The notes beneath the pieces are model-generated. The model was not told the origin of the DNA. It was given only the letters and a program-made list of their open reading frames with translations, and made no database searches. A stretch of 64,000 nt of DNA from Antedon mediterranea (taxonomy: Eukaryota; Echinodermata; Crinoidea; Comatulida; Antedonidae): NCBI RefSeq assembly GCF_964355755.1, contig NC_092676.1, forward strand, positions 26,766,288-26,830,287, read 5' to 3'. Positions 22,663 to 33,027 of this stretch are shown here, piece by piece. Both the position numbers and the translations under genes were made by a program. Numbering within the stretch: position 1 is the first letter of the stretch; each line of letters begins with the position of its first letter.

Positions 22663-24342
22663 TTATTTTTTTTTATTCATTTCATCATTCATAGCTGGGA
22701 TAAGACCATCTCTAAAGGTGATGTCAAGCAGCTCCTGACTTGTTTTAACTTCAGGATGTTGTCTGCCAGCCCATATCAGGAAGTGTTTAAACTCAAACCA
22801 GTCAATCATGCCGTCTTGGTCCATATCCATAGCTTTCAAGCCTTGTTGGCTATCTTCGCAGCGATAGCAACCAAAGTACGGTGCCATAAAGCCGTTATAG
22901 AAATGGTCAAAGGTCAGTTGGTTATCTACCCTGCTGCCACCTCTTCCGTCCCATTCATCCCAAGATTCCTTAATCTCATCTACGAGTGTGTTGATGAAGG
23001 AAGAATTCTTGGTACCCTCTGCAATGACGTCGGCCATCTCTTTTGTCAACTTCCCACCAGCTTGATCAAACAACATGGCAAGTCCTACTTTACTGTTATA
23101 TTCTTCCTTTCTGCCATCTGAAACATTTTTCAACATCTGATCTTTCATCTTTCCTGCCATTTCAAGAGTAAATTGTGGATCTTCTCCAAACACATCTTTT
23201 AGTTTCATCAGTACCATATCTGCATTCGCCATGTTTGTAATTCTAACTTCTTGTTTCATTCCAAAGAATTCGGCCATATTGAATCCTCCCTGGGCCGTAG
23301 GATCTGAGAAAATGAATCCAAACACCAAGTCAGTTGCCCTTTCACCGTAGATTGGTTGCTTAGGATTTGGCTTTTTACCACCAGTGGCAGCTTTGGTGAC
23401 TCTGATAGCTGCTTTTCTGAGATATTTGCAGTTGTATTGTTTCAAGACTTTTGTGTTTCCAAGTCTGATCAAGTTCAAGATGGCAGTACAAGTATCGGCA
23501 TGGCCAAGTGCAGCGCCCTCTATGCATAAGCCTGCCCACATGCCTGTAGCACCTGATGCAAGGACTTCCAGGTTAGCTGAATGCATTAAACCCCACTGCT
23601 CGTGCTGGTGGAACAAAAGTTGTCCATCATTCCATCCACATCTTTCCATCTCTCTCTTGATAGCAAGTGTCCAAGCTCCTAGCTGCTCTGGCAGTACTGC
23701 ACCAAGATCTTCATATGCTAAACCCAGGATTCGTTCTTTTTTAGGAAGACTGGAGAGATAGTTGACAACATGTCTGACACGTTCAGGATACTTCATCATG
23801 GTTGTGGACAAATCTCTAAAGTTGACCAAAATCAATGAATCTTTGGAAATATTTGCCCGAATCCAGTCGATCTTTTCTTTAAAATACTTGCAAACTTCAT
23901 CCATGTTCATCTTATTATAATCAATCTTATAATACATCAGGTCAAACTCAATGAACACGTTCTTTATGCCAAACTCTTTACATTTCAACATTCCAATTGG
24001 GATGTCAGGCTGAGGAACTTTATCAACAATCTTCTCCCACAGTTCTGAGAAGGCAAACGCATTCGATAAGTCTTCACCCTTGGCAATAAGTTCCTTCAAG
24101 AACAGATCTCCAATTCTTGTCTGATGGTTGAAAGATTCCACGATGAAGTACTTGAACCCACATTTCTTAATCTCTTCATAGATTGCTCGCTTGTTCTCAA
24201 TAGTGTGCGCCTTTAAAGTAGCTACTGTTGTCTCTCGCAAAGAGTTGTCGAGAACAAACAGTTCCAAGTTCTTCAATCTCTCTTTGTCCTTGTTAACTGC
24301 GGACATTTTCTTTTCAATGTCGGAGTAAAATGGTAAACTCAT
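22663..24342 (-). CDS. DRE-TIM (HMGL-like) barrel/EF-hand protein, copy 2
   Basis: A 559-aa intron-free frame, about 96% identical by hand count to copy 3 (some 21 differences). Barrel signatures: DNSLRE (R36, E37), EDLGAVLPEQL, HQHEQWGLMHSANLE (H245, H247) and GHAD (H281). The calcium loop at 506-517 is DMDQDGMIDWFE, complete. The N-terminus MSLPFYSDIEKKMSAVNKDK is charged and helical-looking, without a targeting signal. The acceptor ttttttag lies 6 nt before the ATG (tcaaccATG, a good start context), which fixes the start. The C-terminal stretch KHFLIWAGRQHPEV-KTSQELLD resembles copy 4 rather than its closest overall relative copy 3, a sign of gene conversion. Role unknown; lyase or aldolase chemistry can be suggested from the fold only. 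Confidence 0.85.
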   Translation of the reverse strand: MSLPFYSDIEKKMSAVNKDKERLKNLELFVLDNSLRETTVATLKAHTIENKRAIYEEIKKCGFKYFIVESFNHQTRIGDLFLKELIAKGEDLSNAFAFSELWEKIVDKVPQPDIPIGMLKCKEFGIKNVFIEFDLMYYKIDYNKMNMDEVCKYFKEKIDWIRANISKDSLILVNFRDLSTTMMKYPERVRHVVNYLSSLPKKERILGLAYEDLGAVLPEQLGAWTLAIKREMERCGWNDGQLLFHQHEQWGLMHSANLEVLASGATGMWAGLCIEGAALGHADTCTAILNLIRLGNTKVLKQYNCKYLRKAAIRVTKAATGGKKPNPKQPIYGERATDLVFGFIFSDPTAQGGFNMAEFFGMKQEVRITNMANADMVLMKLKDVFGEDPQFTLEMAGKMKDQMLKNVSDGRKEEYNSKVGLAMLFDQAGGKLTKEMADVIAEGTKNSSFINTLVDEIKESWDEWDGRGGSRVDNQLTFDHFYNGFMAPYFGCYRCEDSQQGLKAMDMDQDGMIDWFEFKHFLIWAGRQHPEVKTSQELLDITFRDGLIPAMNDEMNKKK

Positions 24343-25328
24343 GGTTGACTAAAAAATAAAACATTAAATAAAACATATAAAGTCCATAATTTTTATTTTA
24401 ATATTTAAAATGTGCTTGTGCTTTAAGAGCAGGTGAAGATCAGAAAGAAAGTTCTTCTTTTTTTTTTTTACCATAATTAAAAACGCAAGTCAGTGAAATT
24501 TATCTGTAAGTTCAGCCTATTGCAATTTTCTATGACTTTGGAGTAAAAAAAATCTACAGATTTGAATTGTTGAGCTAATATAAATGCAATTATCACTTTC
24601 TTGGATTTGTGGCTGTCATTAATTTTATTTCCCATAAGTACAACAGTTATTTACATAAATAAAATGACAACAATGTGTTAAAAGAGATCAAAATATGTAA
24701 AAATTGATTTAAGCATTGACCACCTAAGCAGTAGTAAACTATTTATATATAATGACAATTGAATTGTTTTTCAGTTCCAAGCTAACTGATATAGCAATAT
24801 ATAAAATCTAAATTAATTTAGCTTCTTTTACAGGAAAAAAACTTTACCTTAGGTTTCTTTCCAACTTGATCTTTTGGCTGAGATTTTCTAAACATTTCTG
24901 CTCACCTATGGTTAAATTTCTCCTATAAATACAATTGTGTTTGCATAAATAACTTATTAATAACTCAACTACCTTCATTTTTCAACTCTATTTGTTTTAA
25001 AAAGTTTTTTAATTTGCTTTGTGGATGAATTAGCAATTATAAAAAGGGTATTGTGAAACTTTGAAAATAATCCCATGGTCTTAAATCCCTTTTAATTTAA
25101 CTATTGTTTTTGAGAGTAATATATTGTAGTATAAATGTGGCGTTGGTTTGTATATTAAACATATTTTAAGTTTTACTAAAGTAAGTTTTCAAAACTCCCA
25201 AGAGTTTTGTAATACCCTTTTATTTTACAAATGCAGTTATGTTGGAAATTATTAACCTGACTGCCATAAATTTTCAACTGTCTAATAATAGTTTGTTTTA
25301 AATTATTATTGGTTATCGCACTTATATT

Positions 25329-25990
25329 CCCCTTGTTATTGTCAGGATCTTTTTTTTTATTTTTCTATGTTCTTCTTTCTTTCCACGAATTTTGTTGCGC
25401 GTGTATCTCTAAATCTTCTCAACATAACATTGTATAACTTAATCAGAAGATTGACCTCTATCTGAAGATGTCGTAATAAGGTTTTCAGTCTTGTCCGAGT
25501 TGCGCAGCGTAAGTTACACGCGATTTTATGAATTTCAATGATTGATCATAGATTAAAAACTAAAAGTCATTTTGTATTGACACTTGCTGAAAATTTAACT
25601 CACTCAAAATTGATTAGAAATTAATTTTGCGCATTTTGAAATTTTAAATGCGCGTGCGCGCGTAACTTCTTGTGAAACATGCCATTTTTAATCCGTAGAA
25701 AGTTTGCCCCTGATATGACTTAAATTTTGTCAAAGTGTCAATACTAAATGACTTTTGGTTTTTAATCTATGTTCAATCATTGAAATTCATAAAATTGCGC
25801 GTAAGTCACGTTGCGCAACTATGACGTCATTCAAAAATAGGAGGTGCACAACTTCACGTAAATGCCCATATGTTGTCAAAGTTATGAAATGTTATGTTTA
25901 CACATTTTAGAGAAACGCGATCCACAAAAAGGAAGGATGGAAACGAGAATAATACAGAAAAAAAATGTTGATCTCATACAATAACAAGGA
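25329..25990. mobile_element. Foldback (long inverted repeat) element in the copy 2 intron
   Basis: Ends ccccttgttattgt and acaataacaagga are inverted repeats. Long inner arms (about 25496-25600 and 25720-25820) also pair, including gattttatgaatttcaatga with tcattgaaattcataaaatt. Absent from the paralogous intron of copy 3. No coding capacity. Confidence 0.8.
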
Positions 25991-26051
25991 GTTATCCGCT
26001 TGGTATACCAAGCGGATAACTAATTATCCGCTTGGTATACCAAGCGGATAA
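25991..26051. repeat. Two tandem perfect palindromes
   Basis: 25991-26020 is a perfect 30-bp palindrome (half-site GTTATCCGCTTGGTA). 26024-26051 repeats its inner 28 bp. They adjoin the right end of the foldback element and are absent from the copy 3 intron. Confidence 0.95.
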
Positions 26052-26273
26052 CTAATAATGTGCAGTCCTTTATATTAGCTTTAGAATTCAAGTATTTTCT
26101 CTACCATTATAAAATAGCTAAAACTAATTGTGATGGAATGATTGCATTGTATAATTGTTTATTAATTATTATTAAAGTAAAACAAAAACTTGTCTGAAGT
26201 TTGTCTCCTTCAATGTTTAAACTAGTTCAAACCAGTTTGCACTACAACAAAACTTCCCTTCTCTTTGACTTAA

Positions 26274-26875
26274 AGACCCCTTCCCTGCAAATTTGGACGT
26301 TTTTTGGAAAATAATACATATATATCACTTTAAAAACATTAAACCATGTCATTTTTTGTCTTAAATGTACGTTTTATGGTAAATTATGATAAAAAGTGAG
26401 AAACAATGCACTACCTAAGTAGCTCCCGGCGATCGACCTCTCGTGGACGGTCTTAGGCCTAGCCTAGCCTAGGCTTAGTTTTGTAGGCCTAGCTGGTAAA
26501 CATCGGTAACGTACGAACATCGTACGCTAGCTATATACCTAGCCTGACGTTGTATAGTTGCTGCATTAATTGTCTTTCTATTTTTGCAAAACCCGGTATT
26601 TTCGCTGAAAAGTTAGGAGTCTTTCATTAGTTTTGGCCTCACGATCGATCGAAAAGTGGGCGAATTACAGGTGAAAAACAAAAATATCAATCCGCGCGCA
26701 ATGCATTTTGGGATTTATAGCGGGCCGCTATAATTATTAGAATCGACTTATTTTTCACATTTGTAACCGTTTAAAGACGAACAAAGTTATCGCAATAGGA
26801 CCATATAGTATTATTTTTACATTAAATATAGTTTGTGATCTTAAATTAGATCTAAAAAACGTAGGGAAGGGGGCT
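26274..26875 (+). mobile_element. TTAA-targeting MITE, copy 1
   Basis: 602 bp with terminal inverted repeats AGACCCCTTCCCTGC / AGCCCCCTTCCCTACG, flanked by TTAA (26270-26273, 26876-26879). The paralogous intron of copy 3 has an unoccupied gactttaaatttatc here (about 31103), which confirms the ends. TTAA duplication is typical of piggyBac-type transposition. No transposase. Confidence 0.9.
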
Positions 26876-27001
26876 TTAAAATTTATCCAACTTTACTTAT
26901 TCTTGACCGCTTGACTAACAAATTGTGCTAATAACTTACAGTAAACTCCCAAGAGAATGAACCTATTGATTCCCCCTCTCACCCCATCATTTTAATCTTA
27001 C

Positions 27002-27161
27002 CTGTAAAACTGTTGTCCTAGAAGGAATATTCTTCTGTGTGCAAGTCCAATTCCAACTACCAGAGTAGAAGACTTACTTTCACTGTTGCTTAAAATTAAA
27101 ATGGGATCAATATAAATCTTGATGGATTGTGTTATAAAAAGTTGTTTTGTTAACTTTTATA
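27002..27161 (-). promoter_or_regulatory. Core promoter and non-coding first exon of barrel/EF-hand copy 2
   Basis: TATAAAAG on the minus strand at 27161-27154; expected start near 27130; the first exon ends at the donor after 27002. The first-exon sequence (gaatattccttctaggacaa) is conserved in copy 3. Confidence 0.65.
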
Positions 27162-28234
27162 AGCATGGTATAATAGTTACTCTCTAATTTGACACAACAG
27201 TTAGAAATCTTCTTTATTTAATGAATATGCCCATTAACCAATCAACGAGTCTCTTGGAGGTCTGTAATGTATTGTTATAGCCTGTATCAGGGCAATCTTT
27301 GGTTAAATTCGTTGATTGCTTTTAATCATCTTAGCATTGTAGTTTTTTTTTTCTTGCAGTAAATATACTTTAATGGAACAGGGTCGGTGGAGCGCACCCT
27401 CTTTTGTTTTCCATTTCATAAATTCTCTTAGTATTTCATTGTTGCAAGTTAAGAGCTCTACTTACATATCCATGTAATCTTTGGTATATATTGTGTAAAT
27501 TCGTTGAGTGCTTTTAATCATCTCAGCATTGTAGTTTCTTCTTTTTATTTTATTTTTTTTGCAGTAAATATACCTTAATGGAACAGGGTCAGCAAAGCTC
27601 ACCATCTTTTGTTTGACCACTCTTTCATAAATCCTCTTCACATTTCATATTTTTTAAGTTAAGGCATCTACTTACCAAGCGACTATAAATCCTTTTAATT
27701 GCCAACCATTATCTGCTTTTCCATAATGTTCATGTATGTACATATTGTGTTTTTTTTTACTAGGTTTATCAAGTATAAAATATATATTATAATAATTTGA
27801 TATTTTGTAAATTGTATTGTATTGTAATTGTAAATACGAACACTTTAGAAATATTTGCAAATCAACCATTAAGCCGCAGAACTTTTGAAATTAGTAAGGT
27901 TGTTTTAGGTGCTAAAAAATTTACTACATCACTATACTAATTATAAATGAATTTAATCACTACAAATGCAAACAACATTTAATTGTGCTTTAGACAAAAA
28001 TAAACCACGTCACCAAAAGCGCTATAAATGAATTTAACTTTAATAACTCTATTAATTATTTAGTTACTACAAATGCAAACAAAATCATTGTGCAAAACCA
28101 CTTAAGAACTATAAATGAATTTAACTTATTCCTCTATTACTGTAACTATTTAGTTACTACAGATGCAAAGAAATCAAACTGTTGGTTAGGAACTTCTATT
28201 AGAGAACCATTTATAATCAATCACTAAAATAAAT

Positions 28235-28240
28235 TTTATT
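28235..28240 (-). terminator. Polyadenylation signal of barrel/EF-hand copy 3
   Basis: AATAAA on the minus strand about 98 nt after the stop; position and context conserved with copy 2. Confidence 0.6.
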
Positions 28241-28337
28241 CCATCAAAATTAAACATTAGGTTAAAGTATATCATCAGAAGTTGTGGAAAAGGGAACTCA
28301 AAATAAGCTTAATCCCCATTAGTAGTCATGTTTTCCC

Positions 28338-30017
28338 TTATTTTTTTTTATTCATTTCATCATTCATAGCTGGGATAAGACCATCTCTAAACGCAATGTC
28401 AAGAAGCTCTTGACTACTTTCAACTTTGGGATGTTGTCTTCCAGCCCAAATCAAGAAGTGTCTAAACTCAAACCAGTCAATCATGCCATCTTGGTCCATA
28501 TCCATAGCTTTCAAGCCTTGTTGGCTGTCTTCGCAGCGATAGCAACCAAAGTACGGCGCCATAAAGCCATTATAGAAATGGTCAAAGGTCAGTTGGTTAT
28601 CTACCCTGCTGCCACCTCTTCCGTCCCATTCATCCCAAGATTCCTTAATCTCATCTATGAGTGTGTTGATGAAGGAAGAGTTCTTGGTACCCTCTGCAAT
28701 AACGTCGGCCATCTCTTTTGTCAACTTCCCACCAGCTTGATCAAACAACATGGCAAGTCCTACTTTACTGTTATATTCTTCCTTTCTGCCATCTGAAACA
28801 TTTTTCAACATCTGCTCCTTCATCTTTCCTGCCATTTCAAGTGTAAATTGTGGATCTTCTCCAAACACATCTTTGAGTTTCATCAGTACCATATCTGCAT
28901 TCGCCATGTTTGTAATTCGAACTTCTTGTTTCATTCCAAAGAAATCGGCCATGTTGAATCCCCCCTGGGCTGTGGGATCTGAGAAAATGAATCCAAACAC
29001 CAAGTCAGTTGCCCTTTCACCGTAGATTGGTTGCTTAGGATTTGGCTTTTTACCACCAGTGGCAGCTTTGGTGACCCTGATAGCTGCTTTTCTGAGATAT
29101 TTGCAGTTGTATTGCTTCAAGACTTTTGTGTTTCCAAGTCTGATCAGATTCAAAATGGCAGTACAAGTATCGGCATGGCCAAGTGCAGCGCCCTCTATGC
29201 ATAAGCCTGCCCACACACCTGTAGCTCCTGATGCAAGGACTTCCAGGTTAGCTGCATGCATTAAACCCCACTGCTCATGCTGGTGGAACAAAAGTTGTCC
29301 ATCTTTCCATCCACATCTTTTCATCTCTTTCTTGATAGCAAGTGTCCAAGCTCCTAGCTGCTCTGGCAGTACTGCACCAAGATCTTCAAATGCTAAACCA
29401 AGAATTCTTTCTTCCTTAGGAAGACTGGAGAGATAGTTGACAACATGTCTGACACGTTCAGGATACTTCATCATGGTTGTGGACAAATCTCTAAAGTTGA
29501 GCAAAATCAGTGAATCTTTGGAAATATTTGCTCGAATCCAGTCAATCTTTTTTTTCAAATACTTGCAAACTTCATCCATGTTCATCTTATTATAATCAAT
29601 CTTATAATACATCAGATCAAACTCAATGAACACGTTCTTTATGCCAAACTCTTTACATTTCAACATTCCAATTGGGATGTCAGGCTGCGGAACTTTATCA
29701 ACAATCTTCTCCCACAGTTCTGAGAAGGCAAATGCCTTGGACAGGTCTTCACCTTGTGCAATAAGTTCCTTCAAGAACAGATCTCCAATTCTTGTCTGAT
29801 GGTTGAAAGATTCCACGATGAAGTACTTGAACCCACATTTCTTAATTTCTTCATAGATTGCCCGCTTGTTCTCGATAGTGTGCGCCTTTAGAGTAGCTAC
29901 GGTTGTCTCTCGCAAAGAGATGTCGAGAACAAACAGTTCCAAGTTCTTCAATCTCTCTTTGTCCTTGTTAACTGCGGACATTTTCTTTTCAATGTCGGAG
30001 TAAAATGGTAAACTCAT
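28338..30017 (-). CDS. DRE-TIM (HMGL-like) barrel/EF-hand protein, copy 3
   Basis: A 559-aa intron-free frame, sister to copy 2. It has the same architecture: barrel with R36/E37, EDLGAVLPEQL, H245-Q-H247, GHAD (H281), then an intact EF-hand loop 506-517. It differs at residue 33, next to the active-site strand: DISLRE where the other three have DNSLRE. It is a mosaic: residues around LIAQGEDLSKAFAF match copy 4, and the end RHFLIWAGRQHPKVESSQELLD matches copy 1. The acceptor tttttcag lies 6 nt before the ATG. The 5' intron is short (1.2 kb) and lacks the transposons of copy 2. Whether the N33I change alters activity is unknown. Confidence 0.85.
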   Translation of the reverse strand: MSLPFYSDIEKKMSAVNKDKERLKNLELFVLDISLRETTVATLKAHTIENKRAIYEEIKKCGFKYFIVESFNHQTRIGDLFLKELIAQGEDLSKAFAFSELWEKIVDKVPQPDIPIGMLKCKEFGIKNVFIEFDLMYYKIDYNKMNMDEVCKYLKKKIDWIRANISKDSLILLNFRDLSTTMMKYPERVRHVVNYLSSLPKEERILGLAFEDLGAVLPEQLGAWTLAIKKEMKRCGWKDGQLLFHQHEQWGLMHAANLEVLASGATGVWAGLCIEGAALGHADTCTAILNLIRLGNTKVLKQYNCKYLRKAAIRVTKAATGGKKPNPKQPIYGERATDLVFGFIFSDPTAQGGFNMADFFGMKQEVRITNMANADMVLMKLKDVFGEDPQFTLEMAGKMKEQMLKNVSDGRKEEYNSKVGLAMLFDQAGGKLTKEMADVIAEGTKNSSFINTLIDEIKESWDEWDGRGGSRVDNQLTFDHFYNGFMAPYFGCYRCEDSQQGLKAMDMDQDGMIDWFEFRHFLIWAGRQHPKVESSQELLDIAFRDGLIPAMNDEMNKKK

Positions 30018-30023
30018 GGTTGA

Positions 30024-31206
30024 CTGAAAAATAAAATATAAATTCCATAATTTTTATTTTAATAAAACATGCTTGTGCTTTAAGAGCAGGTGAAGTGCCC
30101 CTCACCCTTATTTATTTTTATAAAACCATAATTAAAAATGCAAGTCAGTGAAATTAATCTGGAAGTATTGCAATTTTCTTTGACTTTGGAATAAAAAAAA
30201 TTTACAGATTTGAATTGTTGAAATAATAAAAATGCAATTATCACTTTCTTGGATTTGTGTTTGTCATTAATTTTATTTTCCATAAGTACAAAAGCTATAA
30301 ATAAAATGACAATGTGTGAAAAGAGATCAAAATAAGTAAAAATTGACCACCTAAGCAGTAGTAAACTATTTATATATAATGACAATTGAATTGTTTTTCA
30401 GTTCCAAGCTAACTGATATAGCAATATATAAAATCTAAATTAATTTTGCTTCTTTTACAGGAAAAAATGTGCTCACCTTCTGCCTATGATTAAATTTCTG
30501 CTATAAATAAAATTATATTCATATAATAACTTTATTAATAACTCAACTACCTTCAATTTTCAACTCTATTTGTTTTAAAAAGTCAAGTTTTTTTTATTTG
30601 CTTTGTGGATGAATTAGCAACATTATAAAAAGGGTGTTGTGAAACTTTGAAAATAATCCCATGGGCTTAAATCTCTTTCTAATTAATTATTGTTTTTCAG
30701 AGCAATATATTGTTACTGAAGTAAGTTTTCAAAACCAACAACTCCAAAAAGTATTTTTTTAATACCCTTTTATTTTACAAATTGAGTTAGGTTGGAAATT
30801 ATTAACCTGATTGCCATCAATTTTCAACTCTGTCTAACAATTGTTTTAAAGTATTCTGTTATTTGAAAAGGGTAAAAATAATTAGAAATAATGTGCAGTC
30901 CTTTAGCTTTAGAACTCAAGTCTTTTCTCTACCAGTATAAAATAGCTGTTTAAAACTAATTGTGATGGAAATGATTTTAAAAGCATTGTATAATTGTTTA
31001 TTAATTATTAAAGTAAAACACAAACTTGTCTGAAGTTTGTCTCCTTCAATGTTTAAACTAGTTCAAACCAGTTTGCACTAAAACAAAATTTCCCTTCTCT
31101 TTGACTTTAAATTTATCTAACTTTACTTATTCTTGACCGCTTGACCAACAAATTGTGCTAATACCAACAGAATGAACCAATGGATTCCCCATCTTTTTAA
31201 TCTTAC
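30024..31206 (-). other. Putative 5' UTR intron of barrel/EF-hand copy 3
   Basis: Donor acag|gtaagatt at 31206; acceptor ending at 30024 on the minus strand. It keeps the unoccupied versions of both insertion sites seen in copy 2. A 101-aa frame at 30080-30385 within it has no support as a gene. Confidence 0.7.
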
Positions 31207-31357
31207 CTGTAAATAAACTGTTGTCCTAGAAGGAATATTCTTCTGAAGTGCAATTTCTTATGTTTGATGACCAAGCACCAGAGTAGAAAATTTAAAGTGG
31301 ATCAATATAAATCTTGATGGATTGTGTTATAAAAAGTTGTTTTTTCTTTCTTTTATA
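31207..31357 (-). promoter_or_regulatory. Core promoter and non-coding first exon of barrel/EF-hand copy 3
   Basis: TATAAAAG on the minus strand at 31357-31350 and a conserved first exon ending at the donor after 31207. The start site near 31326 is inferred. Confidence 0.65.
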
Positions 31358-32089
31358 AGCATGGTATAATAGACAGGAAATCTTCTTTAATGTTTTAATG
31401 TCCATTAACCAATCAACGAGTCTCTTGGAGGTCTGTCATTAGTGTTATAGTCTGTATCAAGGCAATCTTTGGTCATATTGTATAAATTCGCTTTTAAATG
31501 CTTTTAATCATCTTAGCATTGTAGTTTCTTTCTTTTTCTTTTTCTCGGCAGAGAGCACCCTCTTTTGTTTGACCATTCTTTCAGAAATTCCCTTGATATT
31601 TCTTTTTTTCAAGTTAAGACCTCTACTTATCCATGTAATCTTTGGTCTATATTGTGTAAATTTGTTAAGTTCTTTTAATCATCTCAGCATTGTAGTTTCT
31701 TCTTTTTATTTTATTTTTCTTGCAGCAAATATACCTTAATGGAACAGGGTCGGCGGAGCGCACCCTTTTTTGTTTGACCATTCTTTCATAAATCCTCTTG
31801 ATATTTCATTTTTCCAAGCTAAGACCTCCATTTACCAGGTGACTATAAATCCTTTTAATTGCCAACCATTGTCTGCTGTTCCATAATGTGCATGTATGTA
31901 CATATTGTGTTTTTATTACTAGGTTTATCAAGTATAAAATATGTATGGATACCACACGCAATAATTATATTATCATAATGATTTGATATTTTTGTATAAT
32001 GTGTAATGTAAAAACAAATGCTTAGAAATATTTGCAAATCAACCATTAAGCCGCAGACCTTTTGAAATTAAGAAGGTTGTTTTTAAAGT

Positions 32090-33021
32090 CTTTTGCACCT
32101 ACAGTAACTGAGCCTAAGACTTCACGGTTACTCACCATCACAGCCGCGCAGCATTAAAGCTAGAGAAGTTGAGGTGCGAAAGTGTAGTAGCACCATACAA
32201 AATCAACTAGTTTATTGATTGAGATTCCAGAATCAAGAAACATTTTGTATTCCTCCAGTCCACACATAGTAGAGTATTATAAATTAAGTTGTTTTAAATT
32301 TCAATGTAAATTGGCTAGATGCCTCTAAAGTTGAATTGAATAGAAAGGAAAGGATACAATATAACATGTGTTCAGTTTTTATACAATATTTCATTTATTG
32401 TGTAATACGGTAACCCAAGTGAAATTTTCCAAATAATAATAAATTTAATATTCTTTAGCTTTTATATTATGACTATATTTTGAAAAAACAAAGTTAATAT
32501 AATTGCAATCTTTGTTAGGTTAACATAAAATATATGAGAAAAAAAAATTAGTCAAAAATGAATTGCCATCATTGGCGGATTCAGGATTTCAAAATAATAT
32601 ACTTTTAAAAAAAATCAACCATAAAAACTGAATAATGATGAATATATCCTAATTTGACCATTTAAATACAAAATAGTATTTATTCTAATGTATTATATTT
32701 ATAAAATAATAATTGTTTTGTTTTGCAATGTCTATCGGTGAAGGATTTAAAAAGAAGGCCAAGAAAATAAAATAAGAATAATATTTACAGTTAGACAGCC
32801 AAAAAAAATTATCTTTACTTTAAAGTTTAAATAAATATGTAAATAATTTAATACTTATGTTAGAACAAGTATAGTTATTAGGCAAATGTAAACAGAACAA
32901 GTATAATTATTAGACAATGTAAACAAAGTGTTTTACATTGTTTTATTAGGCAGTAAGGGAAATATATTTTCAGAAAGTACGATGAGATGACAGAAATAAA
33001 AACAAGTGCTGCAGCTTCTAT
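32090..33021. other. Spacer between copies 3 and 4
   Basis: AT-rich. The only recognisable item is a solitary MITE end at 32573-32600 (ggcggattcaggatttcaaa), related to the right end of 35991-36144. Confidence 0.5.
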
Positions 33022-33027
33022 TTTATT
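33022..33027 (-). terminator. Polyadenylation signal overlapping the stop codon of copy 4
   Basis: The end of the frame reads GAATAAAAT, so AATAAA includes the stop TAA. Copy 1 has the same overlap at 16089-16094. If used, the 3' UTR would be only a few tens of nucleotides; use is not proven. Confidence 0.35.

Larger units (their letters stand above)
24349..27001 (-). other. Putative 5' UTR intron of barrel/EF-hand copy 2
   Basis: Donor acag|gtaagatt at 27001 and acceptor ending at 24349 on the minus strand. The same donor and acceptor exist in copy 3, where the intron is less than half as long because it lacks the two transposons found here. Confidence 0.7.
21853..27904. repeat. Segmental duplication, copy A (contains barrel/EF-hand copy 2)
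   Basis: It matches 27905-32085 over the 3' flank, coding region, 5' intron, promoter and upstream sequence ending ccattaagccgcag. Copy A is longer mainly because of two transposon insertions in the 5' intron (25329-25990 and 26274-26875). Confidence 0.8.
27905..32085. repeat. Segmental duplication, copy B (contains barrel/EF-hand copy 3)
   Basis: It matches 21853-27904 from the 3' flank to the ccattaagccgcag upstream border. Within each copy a further internal duplication repeats a block with gcttttaatcatctcagcat (27300/27510 and 31495/31670). Confidence 0.8.

Noticed and set aside
30080-30385. 101-aa frame upstream of copy 3
   Set aside because: It lies inside the leader intron, is AT-rich and is not preserved in the equivalent intron of copy 2.
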